NCBI GenBank assembly: GCA_025499705.1
Contig: JAFMVE010000013.1
Span: 55,361 to 119,360, forward strand
Source of the DNA: Carboxylicivirga caseinilyticus
Lineage (GTDB): Bacteria > Bacteroidota > Bacteroidia > Bacteroidales > Marinilabiliaceae
Direction of reading: 5' to 3'
DNA: 64,000 bases
The notes beneath the pieces are model-generated. The model had not been told where the DNA came from and searched no databases. It worked only from the letters and a program-made list of their open reading frames with translations. Shown piece by piece: positions 51,554 through 61,283 of this stretch. Both the position numbers and the translations under genes were made by a program. How positions within the stretch are numbered: position 1 is the stretch's first letter; every line of letters starts with the position of its first letter.

Positions 51554-52510
51554 TTATAGGGCAACATCAAAGCCCAGTTTTTTCTCCATTGCTTTTTGAT
51601 AAACCAGCTTGGCAGCAAACAGGTCGAAGATGCCGTTGCCAACACTTTTAAAGAGCCTGGTTTCTCTAAATCCTAATTCGTTGGGTTGTTGTATAAGAGT
51701 TGAAAGATGTTTGATCTGAGTGGGTTTGATCCATTCGTTTTCGATCGGGTGAATGAGGTCACCACTTTCAAGTTTGGCCAGTTCGGAATCGATCCAAACA
51801 GTGTCGATCAGACGGTAAACTGATTCGGGTACCTCACGCATATCAGGTTTATAAGATCCAATGCTGATAAAGGTTTTACCCAGCAGCAGGTCTTCAAGAT
51901 TGGGGATAACCGGCAATTTTGATGTAGTTGCTGTACAAACGATCTCAGAATTGGTTATTACCTGCTGTTCATCTTCGCAGGGAGCTACTTCTATATGTGG
52001 AGCATGTTTGTGCATAAACTGCATAAATTCAACCACCTTTTGATGTGATGGATCATAGAAATAGATTCGTTCCAGATCACGCTCATGAGTTGCCAGCCAG
52101 GCTAGGTGTTGTCCCTGTACTCCGGCACCTATAATACCCAGGTATTGTGACATAGGGTCTGACAGGTGACGAATACCAACACAGGCCACCGCAGCGGTAC
52201 GCATGGCTGTTATCTTAGCACCATTGAATACCGCAAGAGCTTCGCCGGTAGCACCATCATTCAGAATCAATGTTCCCTGAATGGCAGGTTGCTTAACATT
52301 GGATGGAAAAACAGATACCAGTTTGGTTGAAAATAAATCAGGGCCAACTGAAGGCATGATTAATAAGGTGTTGGCATCCATTGATACATGCATGCGGTCC
52401 GGAGTTTTGTAATCTGCGTCTTTTAAGGCTTGCAATGCAACTTCCATAGCATCGATCCAAAGGTGAGGTTCGGCTGCAGATTCAATTATTTCCCCTGATA
52501 GTATTTTCAT
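51554..52510 (-). CDS. Ornithine cyclodeaminase family; likely pyrroline-2-carboxylate reductase
   Basis: A 318-residue NAD(P)-binding protein of the ornithine cyclodeaminase/mu-crystallin family. Segments NDGATGEALAVFNGAKITAMRTAA (about 86-109) and the Rossmann motif LGIIGAGVQGQHLAW (near 125) are diagnostic, as is VCTATTSKLPVI near 190. Family members include ornithine cyclodeaminase, alanine dehydrogenase and pyrroline-2-carboxylate reductase. The neighbouring 3-hydroxyproline dehydratase makes the last the best reading, giving L-proline. The gene lies 10 bases from the aminopeptidase gene and 18 from the transporter gene. Confidence 0.83.
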   Translation of the reverse strand: MKILSGEIIESAAEPHLWIDAMEVALQALKDADYKTPDRMHVSMDANTLLIMPSVGPDLFSTKLVSVFPSNVKQPAIQGTLILNDGATGEALAVFNGAKITAMRTAAVACVGIRHLSDPMSQYLGIIGAGVQGQHLAWLATHERDLERIYFYDPSHQKVVEFMQFMHKHAPHIEVAPCEDEQQVITNSEIVCTATTSKLPVIPNLEDLLLGKTFISIGSYKPDMREVPESVYRLIDTVWIDSELAKLESGDLIHPIENEWIKPTQIKHLSTLIQQPNELGFRETRLFKSVGNGIFDLFAAKLVYQKAMEKKLGFDVAL

Positions 52511-52520
52511 ATTGAACTGG

Positions 52521-53912
52521 TTAAAATGCTTTCAATCGTTCGTTTTCCACATCTTCGATGGATTTTGGAAGAGGTTTCCCCAATAAACGTGCTCCTGATT
52601 CGGTAATCAAAAAGTCCTCTTCATTACGACATCCACCAAAATTTTTATACTGCTCTAATTTAGTGAAGTTAAGATATTTTTGAAAACGTTTTTCATTTTT
52701 CCATAAATCGATGAGCTGGGGAATGAAATAAATGCCTGGTTCTATGGTTAATACAAATCCTGGTTCTAGTTTTCGACCTAATCGTAATGACTTAAGTCCG
52801 AATTGTGTACTCTTGGCTTCGTTGTGATAGCCTACGTATTGTTCACCAAGATCTTCCATATCGTGTACATCCAGTCCCATCATATGTCCCAGACCACAAG
52901 GGAAGAACATGGCATGGGCACCTTCTGCTATTCCTTCGTCAATGTCGCCTTTAACAAAACCAAGATCTTTCATTCCCCTCATAATCTCGCGGGCTGATTC
53001 AAAATAAATGTCTTTGAAGGCAACACCCGGCTGCAGTAATTCAATGGCTCTGTTATGCGCATTGAGGGCTACCTGGTAGATTTCTTTTTGCTGATTACTA
53101 AAGGTTTTGTTTATCGGGAAGGTGCTTGACATGTCACCGGCATAGCCCATAGCGGTTTCAGCACCGGCATCGAGCAGAAACATACCGCCTTCGTGCAGGG
53201 TGTTTCCATGATAATGGTTATGCAGGGTTTGACCGTTAATGGTACCTATAACCGGAAATGCAATATGACCACCGGCTGCCAGTGCAATGCGTTCCACCTC
53301 GGCTGCAATTTCTGCTTCTCTTATGCCGGGGCGAGCCATTCGCATCGCTGCCAGATGCATATCAACTGTGGTATTGACAGCTTTTTCAATTTCTACAATT
53401 TCCTCATCTGTTTTGTAATTACGTTGTTTGATTACAGCATGTATCAATTCAAGTGAGGCTTGTTCTTTTAACTGATCGGGTCTTATACCGAGCCATTGAA
53501 ATAGTTTAATTTTGCTTTCGGCACGATAAAGAGGTAGAAAATGAATTTGTCTACCCTTGCTCTGAGCTTCCTGCAAATCAAGGCTCAGCTGATTAAGAGT
53601 TGCGCTTTTGCTGACACCACATTGTTGGGCTCTGCTGGCAATGGTTGGTTGATTACCCATCCAAACAATGTCGTCAATGGTATAATCGTTGCCATACACG
53701 GTTGTCTCGTTACTCTCGGTGTCAATAATAGCAACTAAATCAGGGTGATCTAATCCGAAGAAATACAGGAAACTGCTATCCTGACGAAAATGATATGTAT
53801 TATCAGCATAGTTCATCGGGCTTTCGGAATTACCAATAAAGAGAATAATTCCTTTGTCAACATCCTTAGCCAATTGCTGGCGGCGGTTTATATAGGTTTC
53901 TTTTTTAAACAT
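52521..53912 (-). CDS. Xaa-Pro aminopeptidase (M24B)
   Basis: A 463-residue aminopeptidase P-type metalloenzyme. The N-terminal domain (about 1-160) includes ESPMNYADNTYHFRQDSSFLYF. The catalytic pita-bread domain supplies the dinuclear metal ligands: Asp in LLDAGAE, Asp in GDMSSTFP, His in GLGHMMGLDVHD, Glu in LTIEPGIYF and Glu in NEEDFLIT. It removes the first residue before proline, in the cytosol (no signal peptide). It is placed between a DPP IV-like gene and proline-related enzyme genes, which fits growth on proline-rich peptides such as collagen fragments. Confidence 0.92.
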   Translation of the reverse strand: MFKKETYINRRQQLAKDVDKGIILFIGNSESPMNYADNTYHFRQDSSFLYFFGLDHPDLVAIIDTESNETTVYGNDYTIDDIVWMGNQPTIASRAQQCGVSKSATLNQLSLDLQEAQSKGRQIHFLPLYRAESKIKLFQWLGIRPDQLKEQASLELIHAVIKQRNYKTDEEIVEIEKAVNTTVDMHLAAMRMARPGIREAEIAAEVERIALAAGGHIAFPVIGTINGQTLHNHYHGNTLHEGGMFLLDAGAETAMGYAGDMSSTFPINKTFSNQQKEIYQVALNAHNRAIELLQPGVAFKDIYFESAREIMRGMKDLGFVKGDIDEGIAEGAHAMFFPCGLGHMMGLDVHDMEDLGEQYVGYHNEAKSTQFGLKSLRLGRKLEPGFVLTIEPGIYFIPQLIDLWKNEKRFQKYLNFTKLEQYKNFGGCRNEEDFLITESGARLLGKPLPKSIEDVENERLKAF

Positions 53913-53930
53913 GGTTTTGTTTTTTAGTTA

Positions 53931-53946
53931 TCCCGATCGCTATCGG
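53931..53946. repeat. Degenerate copy of the CCCGATAGCTATCGGG palindrome
   Basis: The sequence TCCCGATCGCTATCGG differs by one base over 16 from the palindrome seen at 9310. It lies in the 78-base gap between the aminopeptidase and DPP IV-like genes. Confidence 0.55.
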
Positions 53947-53990
53947 TAGTAATTAGTTAAAGGTTAGTAGATCGTTGTTTGTTGTGATGA

Positions 53991-56252
53991 TTACTTTATC
54001 TTATAGTTTTTGGGTGGTTCAACACCCATCAGATATCTCACAAAGTAATCCCATCGTTTACGAATAACATATTTATCGTAGTAGGTGGTACTATGATCTT
54101 TTCCCGGAACAATCAATAAATCAAAATCCTTGTTGGCTTTGATTAATTCAGCAGCGAAACGCATGGATGCTGTTGTATTAACATTTTGATCCATATCGCC
54201 ATGAATAAGGAGCAAATGTCCTTCTAATTTATCAGCGTTGTAATAGTTCGATTGTTCATCATAATGTGGTCCTTCCGGGTAGCCCATATATACCTCTGGC
54301 CACCAGGCTTTCGCCGATCTGTGATCGTGATTACCGGCAGCAGCCACACCTACTTTGTAAAAATCGGGATAGGCAAGTAATGCTCTGGCTGCATCATATC
54401 CACCGGCAGAGTGCCCGAAAATACCAACCCGGGTGGTATCCAGCCACGAGTATCGTTTAGCAAGTGATTTAATTACCGCCATTTTATCCGGTCCACCTAT
54501 ATCTCCCAGGTTCTTATAGGAAACGTCATGAAAAGCTTTGCTACGGTATGCCGAACCCATTCCGTCGATGTTGATAAGAACAAATCCCAGTTGAGCAAGC
54601 GGGGTATCGTCGTTAAGCAATCCTCTTCTGAATGACTTGGGAGCCCTTATGGTTTGTGGACCACTATAGGTTCCTTCAATAATGGGATAACTTTTTGATG
54701 GATCGAAATGGGCAGGTTTATAAATCACACCATAAATATCAGTCTTACCATCCCTTCCTTTGGCTTTGAATGGTTCAGGTGCCTGCCAACCCATTTTTAG
54801 TATTTCAGAAATGTCGCCCTGCTCAATTGTTTTTAGAACTTTTCCATCTTTTAAGCTTCGAAGAACAGCAATATTAGGCTCTTGTACGGTTGAATAATTA
54901 TCAACAAATAACTGGTTGTCGGCTGAGATAGAAATGCTATGTTCGGCTTTCTCAGGTGTCAGTAGTTTTAAGGATTGCCCATTGAATTTAGCACTGTATA
55001 ACAATTTCAGATATGGATCTGTGTTTTCTTCTTTGCCACCCGCAGTAAACCAGATCGTTTTTGATTTTGTATCGATATGCTCTATACTTCGAACAACAAA
55101 ATCACCTTTGGTAATCTGGTTTAATAATTTTCCAGACTCTAAGTCGTAACGATAAAGATGATTCCAACCGTCTTTTTCTGATAAAAGGATAAGGCTGCCA
55201 TCATCCAGGATACGATAGTCAAAGATGTTCGGATCAACATAAGTTGCTGCAGTTTCTTTATAAACAGTTTTAATGCTGTTGTCAGTAGTATTTACTTCGG
55301 AAATATCCATCATTTGGTATCCACGATAGTATCTCAGAAGGTAAGCTTTGGTGCCTTTATTGTTCCATCGAAAATTTAAACTCAGAAAGGTGGCCATGGG
55401 TTCAAAATCCAGTTTCTGAATATTCGATTGTTCTGCATTATAAATGTAATATTCAACTGTAGCGGTTAACGAATCGCCGGCCAGTGGTCGCTCATAGCTG
55501 TATACTTCAGCGCGGTTACCTTTATCAGGCAGTGTTTTATATAAGTATAAGTTTCGTGCATTGGTTCTGTTGTAACGGGCAATAATAGCATACTGGCTAT
55601 TGGGGCTCCAGTTGATATCCAAATCCAATAAATGGTCTTCTTTGGATTCAATGTTTTTAAGCGACATCCACGAAGGAGTCACGCCATAACCATATTGTTG
55701 GGTACCATCGCTTGTTAGTTGGATGGAATCGTTCGTATCTTTTTTAATCCAAATATTATAATCAATAAATGCAAGAGTGTGCTTCTTATCCGGCGATTGA
55801 CTGTAATTAGAAGGTTGTTTCTCTTTTTTTTCTGCTTCTTGTATGGAATAGGTTGCATTGTCAAAAGTGTAATCTTTATCCTTGTATGAAAAATTAATCA
55901 GCCCATTTTTATTAGTAATACCTTTTATCCAAACAGGTAATTTATAGGGATAGATCTCCTTTTCCGATAATTTAGAAAGCTGTTTAGCCAATTCAACCTG
56001 GTTAAAGAGTGGTTCTTTCTTTAATGTTTTTAAATTGATCTTAATGTATTCAACTCCTTTTTGGGTATTATTTCTATACCAAAAAACGTTTTGTTCGTTA
56101 ACCCAGTTTGGTGATACCCAATAATTATAGTATTTCTTTGAAAGATTGGTTGATAGAAATTGTTCGGCTCTCTGATAATCAGTTGTATCGACTTGCGCCT
56201 TAGTAACCTGACATAGTAATGCTAATAGCACAAAATATAGTAAGTGTTTCAT
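53991..56252 (-). CDS. Dipeptidyl peptidase IV-like S9 peptidase
   Basis: A 753-residue exported serine peptidase of family S9 (signal peptide ending QVTKAQ, about 20). An N-terminal beta-propeller domain (about 60-490, with a DPPIV_N-like WSPNSQYAIIARYNRTN segment) is followed by an alpha/beta-hydrolase domain. The triad is Ser in GIFGHSAGGYDA (near 615), Asp in IHGDMDQNV (near 687) and His in PGKDHSTTYY (near 719). Dipeptidyl peptidase IV releases X-Pro dipeptides from the N-terminus. GHSAGG rather than GWSYGG suggests a divergent subgroup. It is the first gene of the proline-peptide set. Confidence 0.88.
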   Translation of the reverse strand: MKHLLYFVLLALLCQVTKAQVDTTDYQRAEQFLSTNLSKKYYNYWVSPNWVNEQNVFWYRNNTQKGVEYIKINLKTLKKEPLFNQVELAKQLSKLSEKEIYPYKLPVWIKGITNKNGLINFSYKDKDYTFDNATYSIQEAEKKEKQPSNYSQSPDKKHTLAFIDYNIWIKKDTNDSIQLTSDGTQQYGYGVTPSWMSLKNIESKEDHLLDLDINWSPNSQYAIIARYNRTNARNLYLYKTLPDKGNRAEVYSYERPLAGDSLTATVEYYIYNAEQSNIQKLDFEPMATFLSLNFRWNNKGTKAYLLRYYRGYQMMDISEVNTTDNSIKTVYKETAATYVDPNIFDYRILDDGSLILLSEKDGWNHLYRYDLESGKLLNQITKGDFVVRSIEHIDTKSKTIWFTAGGKEENTDPYLKLLYSAKFNGQSLKLLTPEKAEHSISISADNQLFVDNYSTVQEPNIAVLRSLKDGKVLKTIEQGDISEILKMGWQAPEPFKAKGRDGKTDIYGVIYKPAHFDPSKSYPIIEGTYSGPQTIRAPKSFRRGLLNDDTPLAQLGFVLINIDGMGSAYRSKAFHDVSYKNLGDIGGPDKMAVIKSLAKRYSWLDTTRVGIFGHSAGGYDAARALLAYPDFYKVGVAAAGNHDHRSAKAWWPEVYMGYPEGPHYDEQSNYYNADKLEGHLLLIHGDMDQNVNTTASMRFAAELIKANKDFDLLIVPGKDHSTTYYDKYVIRKRWDYFVRYLMGVEPPKNYKIK

Positions 56253-56466
56253 TGATTTGTTTATTTTACTTGCTGGATAATCTTAAATAATGCGGAAAAG
56301 ATAAAATCTAATAGATCCAGCATTCGAAAAGCCCTTTAGAATGCCCGTAGAAATTTCGAATGGCTTTTGAATTCAAATAAACACACTTTATGGGAGAAGG
56401 GTCAAGTAAATTAACCCTTTGGGAGTTCATTTTAGTATTTTTTTTTATTTTTCCCATTGATGTGAA

Positions 56467-56511
56467 TAAGGTCTGCGCAATTTATAAAAAATTGCGATTG
56501 AATAAACCTTA
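56467..56511 (-). terminator. Composite hairpin after the photolyase gene
   Basis: An outer 6-bp pair, taaggt/acctta, and an inner 8-bp pair, cgcaattt/aaattgcg, form a hairpin 32 bases beyond the photolyase stop. No clean T tract follows on the minus strand. The rest of the gap (56253-56466) holds another imperfect repeat (attcgaaaagcc at 56322 with ggcttttgaat at 56362) and nothing coding. Confidence 0.45.
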
Positions 56512-56542
56512 CCCTTGAGAGAATAACAAAATAAAAAGCTTA

Positions 56543-57811
56543 CTAAAATTGAATTTTAAGATTGACAGGATTCTGTTTCGTTTTAGTATCTCCCGACCAT
56601 TTTGCGATGTACCTTTTATTCGGGTCAAATTTTTCGACTTGCTTAGCCAGGTTAAAACTACGGTTGAAACGACTATCGGTGCCAACACCAGCCTGATATG
56701 CCCAATTACCATAATTGTTACAAACCTCATAGTCGATCAGTATATGTTCGAACCATTCAGCACCCCACAACCAGTTAACCTGCATTACTTTCGACAGGTA
56801 ATACGAAACCAACATGCGTCCTCTGTTTGATAGAAAACCGGTTGTTCGTAACTCATTCATAAATGCATTTATTAAAGGCTCATCCGTTTTTCCATTTAGC
56901 CATGCATTAAAGGCTTCAGAATCATCATATCGGTCGCGGTTTTTATTTCGGATACCATGTCGATAAAAGAGTTTGTTGTCGTACCTGAGAAATAAAAAAC
57001 GATAATAATCACGCCAGATAAGTTGGAGTTTCATTTTTTCAACTGACTGTTCCAAATCAGGATTCTGTTTCTGTCTTTTATTTAGTTCGTAGTATAGCAA
57101 ATTGGCCGATAAACTACCGTCGGCTAAATATGGCGAGAGAAAACTTGAGTAATGATTGCCTTCAAATAATTCTCTTGAGATATGATAGTTTGTAAACGAA
57201 TCACTTTGGAGATAGTCCGTCATCAGCTTAACTGGTGATATTGTTTCCTTTATTAGAGGTAGCTCTAATGTTTCAATAGGTATAACTCCTTGGTATGTAT
57301 TAAAGGATTTTGTGTTAGTGATTAATGGAGCAGGAGGAAGCTCAATCACCTTCTTCATAAATTTGGTATAATAATAGGGGCTGACATCGGCACTAAAAGG
57401 TACATGGTTTGGAGGGTAAATCATATTACCCCAATACAATTGAAGGTTTACATTTTCATTAATGATTCTTTCTTCTTCTAATTCATAAGGTGCATATTCA
57501 TGATGGGCATAAACATCACTTGCATCTGTTTTATTTGCTAATTCAGGGATAATAGCAGTCGGGTTGCCTTTAAATATATGCAAATTCGCACTAACCGATT
57601 GAAGTTCTGATTTCAATCGGTGTAGGCTTTGATATAGTTGGTTTAAGCGAAACGATCCTATTCTGTTGAACCCTAATTCGCTTATTTTAAACCAATCAGA
57701 ATTAATTATATATACAAATATGATGGGTTGATTGGTTTCACTTGCTTTTTGTAAGGCTATGCTATCGTATAAGCGCAGGTCATTTCTGAACCAGTATATG
57801 ATTGGCTTCAT
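56543..57811 (-). CDS. CRY-DASH type cryptochrome/photolyase
   Basis: A 422-residue flavoprotein of the cryptochrome/photolyase family. The N-terminal alpha/beta domain opens with IYWFRNDLRLYDSIAL. FAD-binding features include SFLSPYLADGSLSA (near 230), LIWRDYYRFLF (near 270) and TTGFLSNRGRMLVSYYLSKV (near 325). The C-terminal NNYGNWAYQAGVGTDSRFNR is typical of the DASH group, which repairs pyrimidine dimers in single-stranded DNA with blue light and may sense light. The gene is monocistronic. Confidence 0.9.
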   Translation of the reverse strand: MKPIIYWFRNDLRLYDSIALQKASETNQPIIFVYIINSDWFKISELGFNRIGSFRLNQLYQSLHRLKSELQSVSANLHIFKGNPTAIIPELANKTDASDVYAHHEYAPYELEEERIINENVNLQLYWGNMIYPPNHVPFSADVSPYYYTKFMKKVIELPPAPLITNTKSFNTYQGVIPIETLELPLIKETISPVKLMTDYLQSDSFTNYHISRELFEGNHYSSFLSPYLADGSLSANLLYYELNKRQKQNPDLEQSVEKMKLQLIWRDYYRFLFLRYDNKLFYRHGIRNKNRDRYDDSEAFNAWLNGKTDEPLINAFMNELRTTGFLSNRGRMLVSYYLSKVMQVNWLWGAEWFEHILIDYEVCNNYGNWAYQAGVGTDSRFNRSFNLAKQVEKFDPNKRYIAKWSGDTKTKQNPVNLKIQF

Positions 57812-57949
57812 TTGTTTATTGATTTATTCAAAATATTAAACAAAAATCTAGTCATTGGGTTCAAGAAAATTGATAGAATTATAAAAGATATTCCTGGTTA
57901 AGGTTCAAAAATGTTTACTACCAGGGTAATATGTGTATGGCATAAACTA

Positions 57950-57978
57950 AAAAAGGCCGGATAATTCCGACCTTTTTT
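57950..57978 (-). terminator. Intrinsic terminator of the small barrel gene
   Basis: On the minus strand ggtcgg pairs with ccggcc (one G-U) around a 6-base loop, flanked by A6 and T6 runs. It is 18 bases after the stop of the gene at 57996. Confidence 0.88.
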
Positions 57979-57995
57979 AATGATAGTATAAGATT

Positions 57996-58478
57996 TTAAA
58001 ATACGTAACGTACTCCTAGTGCCAATCCAAAGTTGAATGGATTATAGCTATTTCCCAGTCCAATCATTGGTCGGGTATCTACACTTATATTTAAAGGAAT
58101 TTCATCAAAATTGTATTCAATACCAACCTGACCACCAATTCCTAAATAAAAACCAGCGTTTCCTTCGTCTGTTACACTGCTTTTATAGCTCCAGCTTCCA
58201 AGCTCAGCACCCGGACCGGCATACCAGTTAAATCCACCATCAATATTCCATACCCACTGATAGATACCTGCAATGTTAAAACCACTACCATTTGAATAAG
58301 AATAAAGACCAAGATCCGCTTCCAGACGATTAATGTTTGATAATCCTTTTTGATAACTTACTTCAGCTCCAAAGAAATTACCGCCTCCAAAGCGCAAACC
58401 AAGTGCATTATTATTAACTTGTGCAAAAGCACCTAAGCTGAATATTGCCATAATGGCTACTAATAATTGCTTCTTCAT
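57996..58478 (-). CDS. Small outer-membrane beta-barrel protein
   Basis: A 160-residue exported protein (signal peptide ending LGAFAQ, about 19). ALGLRFGGGNFFGAEVSYQKG (about 25-45) opens the barrel, and alternating strands lead to a final GLALGVRYVF with aromatic C-terminus, the outer-membrane assembly signal. Many Bacteroidota carry such OmpA-like eight-stranded barrels of unknown role. Confidence 0.75.
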   Translation of the reverse strand: MKKQLLVAIMAIFSLGAFAQVNNNALGLRFGGGNFFGAEVSYQKGLSNINRLEADLGLYSYSNGSGFNIAGIYQWVWNIDGGFNWYAGPGAELGSWSYKSSVTDEGNAGFYLGIGGQVGIEYNFDEIPLNISVDTRPMIGLGNSYNPFNFGLALGVRYVF

Positions 58479-58723
58479 AATAAAATTGATTAATGTTAGG
58501 GTTCATAACAGAACCATCATACAAAAATATTAAATCTCTAATTAATTATTGCGTTAAAAAATAACTCTCATGTATAAGCAATAACGAACAATACTGTTGT
58601 TTGTTTTATAAGAGCATTTTGAGAGTTTATTGTTTCTTTAATCTTAATTCAAATTATTTTATGATATAGGTAGGATGGTTTTATCCTCTTAATTCATGAA
58701 ATGAGAGGATTGTATGTAAATGT

Positions 58724-59275
58724 TTAAAGCTGAACAAACATTTTCTGAGCAATTTCATCTGCCTTTTCTTTTCCAGCAAGGATTTCGACCAATTGCAAAG
58801 AGAAGGACATGGAAGCTCCAGCTGCTTTTCCGGTTAGCAGATTTCCATCTCGCTCAGTTGAATTGCCTGTATACTGGGCATCTGTTAACTGATCTTCAAA
58901 ACCAGGGTAGCAGGTTACTTTTTTATTTTTAGCCAGACCTAATGAGCCCGGAACAATAGGGGCAGCACAAATAGCCCCGATAAGTTTACCTTGTTGGGCA
59001 AATTCTGTTATTACTTTATTTAATTTCTGATGCTTCTTTAAGTTTAAAGCTCCGGGCATGCCACCTGGCAAAACTATACAGCTAAATTCATTAAAATCAA
59101 TTTCATTAATTACTTTATCTGCTTTTACAATAATGTGATGTGCCCCTGTAACTTCAACCGTATTACTGATTGAAATAGTGGTAACCTGAATACCTGCTCT
59201 ACGAAGAACATCAACGGGAGTTAAAGCCTCAATTTCTTCAAATCCGTCAGCTAAAAAAAGTGCTACATTTTCCAT
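58724..59275 (-). CDS. DJ-1/PfpI family protein
   Basis: A 183-residue cytosolic DJ-1-type protein. FLADGFEEIEALTPVDVLRRAG (residues 7-28) carries the conserved Glu, and the nucleophile Cys lies in IGAICAAPIVPGS near residue 103 after the VLPGGMPGA loop. DJ-1 proteins act as glyoxalase/deglycase-like or chaperone stress proteins; the exact activity is debated. Full length. Monocistronic. Confidence 0.9.
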   Translation of the reverse strand: MENVALFLADGFEEIEALTPVDVLRRAGIQVTTISISNTVEVTGAHHIIVKADKVINEIDFNEFSCIVLPGGMPGALNLKKHQKLNKVITEFAQQGKLIGAICAAPIVPGSLGLAKNKKVTCYPGFEDQLTDAQYTGNSTERDGNLLTGKAAGASMSFSLQLVEILAGKEKADEIAQKMFVQL

Positions 59276-59530
59276 CTGAATTATTTTGATTTTACTGGCT
59301 AATGTAGGAATATCTATTGACTTGCTAAAAAATATAGTTGGTTTAATGGTTTGGTTGTTTTTGTATTGTTAAATAACAACCATCTTATTGGTTTGCCAGT
59401 ATGCAGATTAGGAAGCAAGGTTATGCAATTTTCAAATACAATTATTAACATATAATAACATTTACCTATGGGTTTGTGGCACAGTACTTGTTGTTTAATA
59501 ATAGATTTTTTTTCATAGATTTGGGTTAGG

Positions 59531-59568
59531 TTAAAAGAGGGATTTCAGGCAACGGCATGAAATCCCTT
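59531..59568 (-). terminator. Intrinsic terminator of the helicase gene
   Basis: gggatttca (59539-59547) pairs perfectly with tgaaatccc (59558-59566) around a 10-base loop, and on the minus strand TTTT follows. It begins 8 bases past the stop codon. Confidence 0.88.
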
Positions 59569-59573
59569 CTTAT

Positions 59574-61283
59574 TTAATAGTATTTTTCCCAAAGATCCAG
59601 TTTGTCTATTCTGCTTTTAATGGCTGTTTGGCTTCGTCCTAGTAAACGGGCTATATGTGCAATGGGTTTACCTGATAAAAATAACTGACTAAGTTCTATT
59701 TCTTCACTTCTGGTCCATTTTGCATTTTTATTCGGAAGCGATCGGTTGGTAAAATCCTGTTTGAGTTTTAATGCTGTGCCGGTTGTAATTGATTTCATTC
59801 CTTCAACATAAAATCCGGTTGGTAAAAGTTTGATTGGAATATGAAGCATAGTTTTTGTTCGGGTTGCGGCTACATACAAAAGGTTTATTTCTTCTTCCAG
59901 CATCGAAGGTTTAATTTCTCCTGCTTTAATACCAGCTTTTGCATCAATCAGACTTTGTTCATTTATAAAATCCTCCTGAAGAAAAACTTCATCATATTCC
60001 ATCCCTTTACTCTTGTGAACCGTTGAGAATATCATTTCGGCTTCGTGTTTTTGCGTGTTATCAACCACCGAATCCTTAATTCGTTTCATGTAATAGGGTA
60101 AGTCCTTGTTATACTTTTCAACCAGTTCTATCAAGGGTTTTAAATTATTATTGCCGGTCTCAGAAACATAGTCTTTTAATTCTTCAAAGCCAGGCATCGA
60201 AGCCATTTGTGCATCTTTAATCATATGCTTTTCGCCGTTGTACAAATTGAGAATATCATAGATTGATCCTCCTTCATCGGCAAAGGTATAGGAGCTTAGC
60301 TGGCCTTCGAAATAAATTTTGGTCAGTTCGCGCTGTTGTATCAATAATTCTATAGCACGCGATAAAAGACTACTGTTTGATCGGGCCAGGGTTGCGCGGG
60401 TGCTGATTGTATTATTCTTACCACAACCGCTAATTTTAGATGTGCCTGTTTTATTAATGAGTTTTTTTAGGTTTAATACAGATGTGGCCAGGGTTGCAAT
60501 CTCGTGGTTAAATCGAAAACTCTGACTTAAATGCAAGGTTTTGAAGTCAACATTTTGTAAGGCATTGATTGCAAATCGCCAGGCATAAATTTGTTGATGC
60601 TGGTCACCAATAATAACTTTATTTGCTTTCTGATTCAGAAAGGTCTGTAACATGGCAGGTGAGGCATCTTGTCCTTCATCAAAAAGAATATATTGATGAG
60701 GAAGCTGCACATTGGATAATTGAAATTGCTTCAGGTAGAAATCGTGAATGATTTCAATTTCGCCGTTGTACATCTTAGCCAGAAAGAGGCGAGTATAATA
60801 CAAAATAGCATCGTAATGTTTTTGTACAAATTCTAAACTTTCTGTTTCCTGAATGGTTTGAAGATAATCCAAATCTGCTACTTTTTGCGCAGCACTATTG
60901 CAAAAGTATGAACTAAACTGGTAAACGTGATTTGCCAGTTTTAAATGAGTTAAATCTCCAATTTTAACAGGCAGGCGAAGAATTTGCACCAACTCGTGCG
61001 GTTGATAACCAAAACGTATCTTATAGAATGACCCCGGTACTACATATTTATAAGCCAACGAATGGGCTGTTTCTACCTGCACATTTTTTAAACCCATTTG
61101 CTGAAGTTTTAATTCAGCTTCCTGACGAACCGATTTATTAAAAGCGATGTATAAAATGGTATTATGGCGTCTTTGTTTGGCATATTCCAATATTGTTGTT
61201 GTTTTACCCGATCCTGCGACAGCATTCACCTTCAGGTTTCCTTCAGTTTCAATTATTTGTTGTTGTTCTTCCGTTAACTGCAT
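59574..61283 (-). CDS. UvrD/Rep-like helicase with C-terminal HTH tail
   Basis: A 569-residue superfamily 1A helicase. Q motif near 5; Walker A VAGSGKTT (22-29); Walker B ILFDEGQDASPAML (near 208); motif III GDQHQQIYAWR (near 232); motif IV-VI segments include STVHKSKGMEYDEVF (near 425) and LLYVAATRTK (near 470). It is shorter than UvrD (about 720), with reduced 1B/2B domains. The last 50 residues (KWTRSEEIELSQLFLSGKPI to the end) form a Myb/SANT-like or GcrA-like helix-turn-helix that is not usual for UvrD. The ATG at 61283 is used; a TTG precedes it. Monocistronic. Confidence 0.85.
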   Translation of the reverse strand: MQLTEEQQQIIETEGNLKVNAVAGSGKTTTILEYAKQRRHNTILYIAFNKSVRQEAELKLQQMGLKNVQVETAHSLAYKYVVPGSFYKIRFGYQPHELVQILRLPVKIGDLTHLKLANHVYQFSSYFCNSAAQKVADLDYLQTIQETESLEFVQKHYDAILYYTRLFLAKMYNGEIEIIHDFYLKQFQLSNVQLPHQYILFDEGQDASPAMLQTFLNQKANKVIIGDQHQQIYAWRFAINALQNVDFKTLHLSQSFRFNHEIATLATSVLNLKKLINKTGTSKISGCGKNNTISTRATLARSNSSLLSRAIELLIQQRELTKIYFEGQLSSYTFADEGGSIYDILNLYNGEKHMIKDAQMASMPGFEELKDYVSETGNNNLKPLIELVEKYNKDLPYYMKRIKDSVVDNTQKHEAEMIFSTVHKSKGMEYDEVFLQEDFINEQSLIDAKAGIKAGEIKPSMLEEEINLLYVAATRTKTMLHIPIKLLPTGFYVEGMKSITTGTALKLKQDFTNRSLPNKNAKWTRSEEIELSQLFLSGKPIAHIARLLGRSQTAIKSRIDKLDLWEKYY

